NCBI RefSeq assembly: GCF_001279525.1
Contig: NZ_LGDY01000103.1
Coordinates: 1 to 64,000 of the forward strand
DNA length: 64,000 bases
From: Nocardia sp. NRRL S-836
GTDB lineage: Bacteria; Actinomycetota; Actinomycetes; Mycobacteriales; Pseudonocardiaceae
Reading direction: 5' to 3'
The position numbers and the translations under genes were made by a program. The notes under the pieces are model-generated. The model made no database searches, was not told the DNA's origin, and saw nothing but the letters and a program-made list of their open reading frames with translations. Positions 58,139 through 64,000 of this stretch are shown one piece after another; within the stretch, counting starts at the first letter, position 1, and each line of letters starts with the position of its first letter.

Positions 58139-60973
58139 GTGGTTTCCGAGGCTGTGCCCGCCGTCGACCGGCTGCCTTTCCGCGACCCGGCGCTGCCGAC
58201 GCGCAAGCGCATCGACGACCTGCTCGGGCGGCTGACGCTCGACGAGCGGATCGCGATGCTGCACCAGTACTCACCGGCCGTGCCGCGCCTGGGCGTCGCC
58301 GCGTTCCGCACCGGCACCGAGACGTTGCACGGGGTGGCCTGGCTCGGTGTGGCCACCGTGTTCCCGCAGGCCGTGGGGCTGGGTGCGACGTGGGACGAGG
58401 AGCTGGTGCGCCGGGTCGCCGAGGCCACGTCGGTCGAGCTGCGCGCGTTCCACTACCGCCGCCCGACCGCCGTCGGCACCGGCACGAACAGCCTCCAGGC
58501 GTGGGCACCGGTGCTGAACCTGCTGCGCGACCCGCGCTGGGGCCGCAACGAGGAGGGCTACTCCGAGGACCCGCTGCACACCGCGCGGCTCGGGACGGCG
58601 TTCTGCCGCGGTCTCGCGGGCGAGCACCCGCGGTTCCTGCGCGCGGCGCCCGTGCTCAAGCACTTCCTGGCCTACAACAACGAGGACGACCGCTGCACCA
58701 CCTCGTCCGGCCTGCGCCCGCGCGTGCTGCAGGAGTACGACCTGGCGGCGTTCCGGCCCGTGGTCGCCTCCGGTGCCGCCACCGGCGCGATGGCCGGCTA
58801 CAACCTGGTCAACGGCCGCCCGTGCCACGTCACCCCGTTGATCGAGACCGAGCTGCGGCGCTGGGCAGAGCCGACCGGGCACGAGCTGTTCGTCGTCAGC
58901 GACGCCGAGGCACCGTCCAACCTGGTCGATCCCGAGCACTACTTCGACGACCACGCCGAGTCCCACGGTGCCGCGCTCAAGGCGGGCATCGACAGCTTCA
59001 CCGACCACGGCGAGGAGAGCGACGTCCCGATCGGCAGGCTGCGCGCGGCACTGGAGCGCGGCTTGATCGACGAGGCCGACGTGGACCGCGCGGTGCGGCG
59101 GCAGCTGGCACTGCGCTTCCGGCTGGGCGAGTTCGACCCGGACCTCGACCCGTACACCGACATCGGCCCCGAGGTCATCGACTGCGCCGAGCACCGCGCG
59201 CTCGCGCTGCGGTCCGCGACCGAGTCGGTGGTGTTGTTGCGCAACAAGGGTTTGCTCCCCCTCGACGCGACCACCGCACCGCGGGTCGCCGTCATCGGGC
59301 CGCTGGCCGACACGGTGTGCGAGGACTGGTACAGCGGCACGTTGCCGTACCGGGTGACGGTGGCCGACGGGCTCAAGGCCGTGCTGGGGGTCCACGGCGG
59401 TGAGGTGGTCGTGGCGGACGGCGCCGACCGCGTGGCGTTGCGTTCGCGCACCAGCGGTGAGCTGCTCGGCAAGACGCCGTTCGACGTGCACGACTGGGGC
59501 GACGGCGTGCTGACCCTGCGGTCCGCCGAGAACCGGCGCTATCTGAGCCTCAAGCGCGACGACGCGTCGCTGGCCGCCGACCAGGACCAGGTCAAGAGCT
59601 GGGACGTCGCCGAGACGTTCCGCCTGGTGCCGGCCGACGACTCGGTGCTGGTCCAAAGTGTCCTCACGGGCCGGTACGCCGTCGTCGACCCCGTCGACGG
59701 CCGGGTGAGCGTCACCGCCGAGGCACCGGAGGCCGCCGAACGCTGGGAACGCGAGGTGCTGAGCGACGGCACCGGGGAGGCACTGGCCGCGGCGCTGTCG
59801 GCCGACGTCGCCGTGGTCGTCCTCGGCAACCAGCCGCTGATCCACGGCCGCGAGACCGAGGACCGCGCCGGCATCGCGCTGCCCGCGGCCCAGGAGTCGT
59901 TGCTGCGCGCGGTCGCCGGCGTCCGCAGGGACACCGCGCTGGTCGTGATGAGCAGCTACCCCTACGCCCTCGACTGGGCCGACGAGCACCTGCCCGCCGT
60001 GGTGTGGACCTCCCACGGCGGGCAGGAGACAGGCCGCGCGGTGGCCGCCGTGCTGCTCGGGGAGGCCGACCCGGCCGGGCGGCTGCCGCAGACCTGGTAC
60101 CGCGGCGACGACGAGCTGCCGCACCCGCTCGACTACGACGTCATCAAGGCGGGCTGGACCTACCAGTACCACCGGGCGGCGCCGCTGTACCCGTTCGGCC
60201 ACGGCCTGTCCTACACCGGGTTCGCCCACCGCGACCTGATCCTCTCCTCGGACACCGTCACCACGAACAGCGCGGTCGACGTGTCGGTGACGCTGGCCAA
60301 CACCGGTGCCCGCACCGGCAGCGAGGTCGTCCAGCTCTACGTCCGCGCGCTCGACGCCCGTTACGCGGCACCGAGGCTGCGGCTCGCCGACTTCCGCAAG
60401 GTCGTGCTGGCCGCCGGGGAGAGCCGGGTGCTGTCCTTCCGGCTGTCCACCGAGCAGCTGGCCCACTGGGACGTCGCCACCGGTGCCTTCACCGTCGATC
60501 CCGGCGCCTACGAGCTGCTCGTCGCCCGGTCCGCCGAGGACGTCGTGCTCACCGCACCGCTCACGGTGGTCGGGCCCGCGCCCACACCCCGCGCCGGTGT
60601 CGACCGCCGGGTGCTCGCCGTGGACTTCGACGAGTACGAGGGCGTGACCCTGGTCGACGCGACGCGCACGAGCGGTGACGCGGTCACGGCCGATGCGCTG
60701 GGAACGCTGTGGTTCCACTCCGTCGACCTGACCGGTGCGGTCCGGGTCGAGGCCGAGGTCGCCCAAGACGCCGCCGGCCAGGACGCGCGGGTGGCGTTCT
60801 GGACGGACGAGGGCCTGCTCGCGGAGGTCCCGGTGCCGGTCACCGGCGACCGCTACCGGTGGACGACGGCGTCGGCCGCGCTGCCGGCACCGCTGCACGG
60901 CGTCCGCGACCTGCGGGTGACGTTGCACGGTACGTTCCGGCTGTCCGCGTTCCGCTTCCACTCGGCCGACTGA
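58139..60973 (+). CDS. GH3 beta-glucosidase/beta-xylosidase with an inserted beta-trefoil-like domain
   Basis: 944 residues, no signal peptide. I choose the GTG at 58139 (GAGGGG eight bases upstream, just past the operator); longer frames run back through the divergent gene. N-terminal barrel with GVATVFPQAVGLGATWDEEL, KHFLAYNNEDDR and nucleophile Asp in FVVSDAEAPSN (SDA rather than the usual SDW). The alpha/beta sandwich (SVVLLRNKGLLPLD) is interrupted at about 440-545 by a fascin/trefoil-like stretch (GVLTLRSAENRRYLSLKRDD...) where PA14 sits in other GH3s. Fibronectin-like domain and an extra C-terminal beta-domain follow. Probably removes backbone glucose or xylose from imported oligomers. 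Confidence 0.9.
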   Translation: MVSEAVPAVDRLPFRDPALPTRKRIDDLLGRLTLDERIAMLHQYSPAVPRLGVAAFRTGTETLHGVAWLGVATVFPQAVGLGATWDEELVRRVAEATSVELRAFHYRRPTAVGTGTNSLQAWAPVLNLLRDPRWGRNEEGYSEDPLHTARLGTAFCRGLAGEHPRFLRAAPVLKHFLAYNNEDDRCTTSSGLRPRVLQEYDLAAFRPVVASGAATGAMAGYNLVNGRPCHVTPLIETELRRWAEPTGHELFVVSDAEAPSNLVDPEHYFDDHAESHGAALKAGIDSFTDHGEESDVPIGRLRAALERGLIDEADVDRAVRRQLALRFRLGEFDPDLDPYTDIGPEVIDCAEHRALALRSATESVVLLRNKGLLPLDATTAPRVAVIGPLADTVCEDWYSGTLPYRVTVADGLKAVLGVHGGEVVVADGADRVALRSRTSGELLGKTPFDVHDWGDGVLTLRSAENRRYLSLKRDDASLAADQDQVKSWDVAETFRLVPADDSVLVQSVLTGRYAVVDPVDGRVSVTAEAPEAAERWEREVLSDGTGEALAAALSADVAVVVLGNQPLIHGRETEDRAGIALPAAQESLLRAVAGVRRDTALVVMSSYPYALDWADEHLPAVVWTSHGGQETGRAVAAVLLGEADPAGRLPQTWYRGDDELPHPLDYDVIKAGWTYQYHRAAPLYPFGHGLSYTGFAHRDLILSSDTVTTNSAVDVSVTLANTGARTGSEVVQLYVRALDARYAAPRLRLADFRKVVLAAGESRVLSFRLSTEQLAHWDVATGAFTVDPGAYELLVARSAEDVVLTAPLTVVGPAPTPRAGVDRRVLAVDFDEYEGVTLVDATRTSGDAVTADALGTLWFHSVDLTGAVRVEAEVAQDAAGQDARVAFWTDEGLLAEVPVPVTGDRYRWTTASAALPAPLHGVRDLRVTLHGTFRLSAFRFHSAD

Positions 60974-60986
60974 GGCCACCCAGACC

Positions 60987-61085
60987 GGTGGCCCGCCCAT
61001 CCGGCGGTGGCGGGCCACCACCTTCCCGCCGGGCCACGCGCCCGGCAGGGGCCGGTGGCCCGTCCGTGGCGGACGACGGGCCACC
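60987..61085. repeat. Three consecutive stem-loops between GH3 and CE7
   Basis: 60987-61019: arms GGTGGCCCGCC/GGCGGGCCACC. 61028-61046: GCCGGGC/GCCCGGC. 61054-61085: GGTGGCCCGTC/GACGGGCCACC. The outer two share the GGTGGCCCG arm and look like duplicated copies. They fill the gap between two co-directional genes and could attenuate or protect the mRNA. Confidence 0.75.
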
Positions 61086-61114
61086 ACCGCCCCCTGTCTT
61101 GCCGAGGAGTCTCG

Positions 61115-62098
61115 ATGCCGTTGACGGATCTGTCCGCCGAGGAGCTCACCACCTACCGCCCGGACCTGCCGGCACCGCGGGACTTCGACGCGTTCTGGGA
61201 GCGCACCCTCGCCGAGGCCCGTTCCCGTGGCGGCGCGGTGGAGGCCGAGCGCGTCACCGGCCGGCACCTGCTGCGCACCGTCGAGGTCGACGACGTCCGC
61301 TTCCCCGGCTGGAACGGTGAACCGGTCGCGGCCTGGCTGGTGCGCCCGCGTGGCGCCGAGGGGCCGTTGCCCGTCGTCGTCACGTACCTCGGCTACACCT
61401 GCGGCCGCGGCCTGCCCACCGACCACCTGCTGTTCTCCGCCGCCGGCTACGCCCAGCTCGTGGTCGACAGCCGCGGTCAGGGCCACGACACCCCCGACCG
61501 GGACGCGGGCGGCGGAACCCAGTGGGCCGGGGGGTTCATGACCCGCGGCGTCGACTCCCCCGACGGCTACTACTACCGGCGCCTGATGACCGACTGCGTC
61601 CGCGCCGTGGACGCGGTCGCGCAGCTGCCCGGCCTGGACCCCGAGCGGATCGTCGTCGCGGGTGGCAGCCAGGGCGGCGGCCTGACCATCGCCGTCGCGG
61701 GCCTCGCGGGCGACCGGGTCGCGGCGGCGATGCCGGATGTGCCGTTCCTGTGCCACTTCCGGCGCGCGGCCGAGATCGCGGGCGACGGCCCGTACCCGGA
61801 GCTCGCGGAGTACCTGCGCTGGCACAGCAGGCACCGCGTCGAGCCCACCTTCACGACGCTGTCCTACTTCGACGGTGTCCACTTCGCACAACGCGCCACC
61901 GCGCCCGCGTTGTTCAGCGTGGCGCTGATGGACCCGGTGTGCCCGCCGTCCACTGTGTACGCCGCGTTCAACCACTACGCCGGTGCCGACAAGACCATGA
62001 CCGTGTGGCCGTTCGGCGACCACGGCGGCGGCTACGGCTCCAACGCGGCGGTGCAGCTCGACTGGCTGCACGCGCACGGCCTCTCACCGCGCTCCTGA
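61115..62098 (+). CDS. CE7 acetyl xylan esterase/cephalosporin-C deacetylase family
   Basis: 327 residues, cytoplasmic. CE7 features: YLGYTCGRGLPTD, DSRGQGHDTPDRDAGG, nucleophile elbow VVAGGSQGGGLTIA, LMDPVCPPSTVYAAFNHY (Asp) and GDHGGG (His). The ATG at 61115 follows GAGGAG. Downstream of GH3 on the same strand; it would remove acetyl groups from imported xylo- or xyloglucan oligosaccharides. Confidence 0.94.
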   Translation: MPLTDLSAEELTTYRPDLPAPRDFDAFWERTLAEARSRGGAVEAERVTGRHLLRTVEVDDVRFPGWNGEPVAAWLVRPRGAEGPLPVVVTYLGYTCGRGLPTDHLLFSAAGYAQLVVDSRGQGHDTPDRDAGGGTQWAGGFMTRGVDSPDGYYYRRLMTDCVRAVDAVAQLPGLDPERIVVAGGSQGGGLTIAVAGLAGDRVAAAMPDVPFLCHFRRAAEIAGDGPYPELAEYLRWHSRHRVEPTFTTLSYFDGVHFAQRATAPALFSVALMDPVCPPSTVYAAFNHYAGADKTMTVWPFGDHGGGYGSNAAVQLDWLHAHGLSPRS

Positions 62099-62113
62099 CC
62101 CCGTTGCCCGTCA

Positions 62114-62162
62114 CACGCGGGGACCTTTCGTACGCCGATGTCGTACGAAAGCTCCCCGCGTG
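62114..62162. repeat. 49-nt palindromic repeat, copy 2 (bidirectional terminator)
   Basis: Arms CACGCGGGGACCTTTCGTAC and GTACGAAAGCTCCCCGCGTG, 9-nt loop. Lies between the convergent CE7 and GH12 genes. Same family as 14583-14630, including the same unpaired C-C position in the stem. Confidence 0.85.
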
Positions 62163-62176
62163 GCATTTCAGACGGG

Positions 62177-62869
62177 TCAGCCGAACGAGACGGAGTAGCT
62201 GTTGGTGTTGAAGTTGAGGCCGCCGCTCGACGAGGTGATCTCGTAGCCGAACTGCACCGCGCCGACCGTCACGTCACCGAACCAGCCGCGGCCGCGGATC
62301 CAGTCCATGACCGCCTTGACGTCGACCTGGCCGGACCCGGTGTTGGCCGTGCGGACGAACGAGAACACCTCGTTCGCGCCGTTCGACCCGCGGTAGACGT
62401 TCCAGCTGTGGCCGCCGACCGTCACCGAGGTCTGGTAGGAGCCGATCGGGCCGACGTTGCCGACCTTGTTCATCCACAGCATGATCTCGTAGGCGTTGTT
62501 GTTGGCCCAGATGTCGTACGCGGTGGTGTAGGAACCCGCGTTGGGGTACGACACGTTGAAGCTGCTGCGCAGGCTGCCGAGTGAGCTGAGCCTGCGGTTC
62601 ACCATCTTCTCCGAGTGCGGGTAGGACTTCACCCCGCCGGTGTTGGGCTGGTTCGACCACACGCCCCAGTTGCTGTAGGAGTTGGCCCAGACCGTCTGCG
62701 GCCCGGAGCCGTTGCCCCACACGTTGTTGCGGACCGTGTAGCCGCCGTTGGACCAGGTGCCCCACCGGTCCGTCGAGCTCCACGCCGCGGCGAGTGCGGA
62801 GCCGGTGCCCAGCGAGACCGTCAGGACGGCCACGAGTCCGATGACAAAAGAACGCACTGTCTTGGACAT
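62177..62869 (-). CDS. Secreted GH12 endoglucanase/xyloglucanase
   Basis: 230 residues, single-domain GH12 without CBM. Signal peptide MSKTVRSFVIGLVAVLTVSL...ALA. Nucleophile Glu in NAYEIMLWMNKVG, acid/base Glu in VQFGYEITSSSGG; the PIG loop follows the nucleophile. I start at the ATG at 62869 (AAGGA seven bases upstream); an ATG two codons earlier lies too close to the ribosome site. A LacI-type operator like those of the neighbouring operon sits just downstream of its -10, so it is probably co-regulated as an extracellular depolymerase. Confidence 0.92.
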   Translation of the reverse strand: MSKTVRSFVIGLVAVLTVSLGTGSALAAAWSSTDRWGTWSNGGYTVRNNVWGNGSGPQTVWANSYSNWGVWSNQPNTGGVKSYPHSEKMVNRRLSSLGSLRSSFNVSYPNAGSYTTAYDIWANNNAYEIMLWMNKVGNVGPIGSYQTSVTVGGHSWNVYRGSNGANEVFSFVRTANTGSGQVDVKAVMDWIRGRGWFGDVTVGAVQFGYEITSSSGGLNFNTNSYSVSFG

Positions 62870-62916
62870 CTTCATTTCCTTCCGCGCATCGTTGAACGGA
62901 ATCCGCGCCGCCGGCG

Positions 62917-62930
62917 TCGAAGCGGTTCGC
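62917..62930. promoter_or_regulatory. LacI-type operator TCGAAGCGGTTCGC (GH12)
   Basis: GAAGCGGTTC core, 48 bp upstream of the GH12 start and 9 bp downstream of the -10 box. Related to the sites at 58008 and 58097. Confidence 0.65.
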
Positions 62931-62938
62931 TGGTTCTG

Positions 62939-62966
62939 AACGTAACATCGAACTCATCGAACACAA
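62939..62966 (-). promoter_or_regulatory. Promoter of GH12 gene
   Basis: Minus strand: TTGTGT (62961-62966), 16-bp spacer, TACGTT (62939-62944). Confidence 0.5.
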
Positions 62967-63013
62967 CTGCGCGAAATGATTCGACAACATTCGCGGCGAA
63001 ATTATCCGCGTGC

Positions 63014-64000
63014 TCAACCGGCGCGGTGCGCGGCCGTGCGCACGGACAGCTTCGGCGGCAGCAACGTCAGCGGCGCCGGGTGCTCGCCGTTCAGCTTGGC
63101 GACCAGCAGTTCGACCGCGCGCCGGCCCAGCGCCTCGGCGGGCAGCTGCACCGACGTGAGCCGCAGCCGTTCCGCGATCTCGTCGGGGCAGATGGCGACC
63201 ACGGCGACGTCGTCGGGCACCCGGCGCCCCTCGGCGCGCAGGCATTCGAGCACCCAGCCCAGCACGGCCTCGTTGTGCACGACCAGCGCCGTCATCCTGG
63301 GCAGCTCACGCAGCAACGTTCCGACGACGGCGTGCACGGAGTCGTAGCGCTGTTCGGCGGGCAGAGCGGTCGACGCGACACCGCGGCGCATGGCGGCGGC
63401 ACCGAAGCCCGCGAGCGTCCGTTGCGCGAAACCCGTCTTGCGCGCGTAGACCGCGCTCGGCGCGCCGAGGAAGCCGATGCTGCGATGCCCCAGCTCGGTG
63501 AGGTGGTCGACGCACCGCGCACCGGCCGCCTCGAAGTCCAGGTCGACGCAGGTCAGGCCCTTCACCGCCGCCGGGTGCCCGAGCAGCACGGACGGACGGC
63601 CCAGCTCGCGCAGCACCGGGACGCGTTCGTCGTCGAGCCCCACGTCCATGACCACGCACCCGTCGACCCTGGCACCGCCGGCCAGCCGCCGCAGCCCGGC
63701 CGCGCCCTGGTCGGCGGTCACGAGCAGCACGTCCATGTCGTGCTCACGGGCGGCGGTGACCACGGCCGTCACGAAGCGCATGACCACCGGCAGCTGCACG
63801 CCCTCGCGCAGCGGCAGCACCAGCGCGAGCACGTTCGTCCGGCTGCTCGCCAACGCCCGCGCGCCCGCGTGGGGGTGGTAACCGAGCAGCTGAATGCTCT
63901 CCCGCACCCGCACACGGGTGTCGGCGGAAACCGGCCGGTTGCCGGTCAGCACGTAAGAAACCGTGCTGGGGGCGACTCCCGCGTGCTTCGCCACGTCAAC
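63014..64000 (-). CDS. LacI-family regulator (5' end beyond window)
   Basis: At least 328 residues; the frame is open to the last base, where VDVAKHAGVAPSTVSYVLTGNRPVS shows the HTH lacking only its first residues. Hinge GYHPHAGARALASSRT; effector domain DVLLVTADQGAAGLRR, CVDLDFEAAGARCVDHLTELGH. Closely similar to the LacI at 51968, suggesting duplication and a related operator. It lies upstream of GH12 on the same strand but with its own intergenic promoter in between; GH12 is a likely target. Confidence 0.9.
   Translation of the reverse strand, partial: VDVAKHAGVAPSTVSYVLTGNRPVSADTRVRVRESIQLLGYHPHAGARALASSRTNVLALVLPLREGVQLPVVMRFVTAVVTAAREHDMDVLLVTADQGAAGLRRLAGGARVDGCVVMDVGLDDERVPVLRELGRPSVLLGHPAAVKGLTCVDLDFEAAGARCVDHLTELGHRSIGFLGAPSAVYARKTGFAQRTLAGFGAAAMRRGVASTALPAEQRYDSVHAVVGTLLRELPRMTALVVHNEAVLGWVLECLRAEGRRVPDDVAVVAICPDEIAERLRLTSVQLPAEALGRRAVELLVAKLNGEHPAPLTLLPPKLSVRTAAHRAG

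Noticed and set aside
1..64000. CRISPR arrays, tRNA or rRNA genes, prophage or conjugation modules
   Set aside because: No regularly spaced repeats, cloverleaf genes or phage/plasmid functions were seen; the only mobile DNA recognised is TnpB-derived.

Overview
This is very high-GC DNA from a filamentous actinomycete. The dense set of secreted, CBM2-bearing plant cell-wall enzymes, the many LacI-type regulators, the GTG starts and the 4-bp GTGA/ATGA gene overlaps fit Pseudonocardiaceae-type genera (Lentzea, Saccharothrix, Actinosynnema or similar). That placement is inference; no 16S or marker gene is present. Almost the whole window is one plant-polysaccharide utilisation island.

Layout. 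1-4.1 kb (minus): a cellulose pair, a GH48 exocellulase followed by an AA10 LPMO cut by the window edge, with a perfect CebR-type operator upstream. 4.7-5.5 kb (plus): a PL3 pectate lyase with a clear promoter, operator and terminator. 5.5-12.1 kb (minus): a pectin operon made of a secreted PL1-CE8 fusion, two ABC permeases, a sugar-binding lipoprotein and an enolase-superfamily enzyme, with a TnpB transposon relic between permease 2 and the binding protein. 12.3-14.6 kb: an MFS transporter divergent from a LacI regulator, sharing one operator. 14.7-19.6 kb: an SNase-like/CBM2 lipoprotein, a GH30 endo-galactanase, a secreted protein built from an internal duplication, and an alpha/beta hydrolase. 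19.6-34.2 kb: an arabinose system with araBDA, araR, secreted GH51 and GH43 arabinofuranosidases, and a complete pentose/furanose ABC transporter ending in a coupled expansin. Six matching 14-bp operators tie this block and GH30 together. 34.3-42.2 kb: a deazaflavin-dependent oxidoreductase, a CE2-type esterase with CBM2, a two-component system, secreted PHP and endonuclease/phosphatase-type hydrolases, and an F420/NADP reductase-like protein. 42.3-58.0 kb (minus): a very long operon SBP-permease-permease-LacI-GH31-GH42-GH36-GH43-GH5 that looks like xyloglucan utilisation, interrupted by an intact antisense TnpB element. 58.1-64 kb: GH3 and CE7 genes divergent from it, a GH12 endoglucanase, and a second LacI paralogue cut by the right edge.

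How it works together. Secreted enzymes open cellulose, pectin, arabinogalactan/arabinan and xyloglucan. ABC importers take up the oligomers; the two oligosaccharide importers lack their own ATPase, so a shared MsiK-type ATPase elsewhere is expected. Cytoplasmic GH31/42/36/43/3 and CE7 finish the oligomers, and AraBDA sends arabinose to the pentose phosphate pathway. At least five different LacI-style palindromes suggest each polymer has its own switch.

The most unusual observation concerns the two TnpB elements, one intact and one internally deleted. Both sit antisense at the 3' end of a sugar-permease gene, and in both the transposon right end supplies the last base of the final codon plus the TGA stop.
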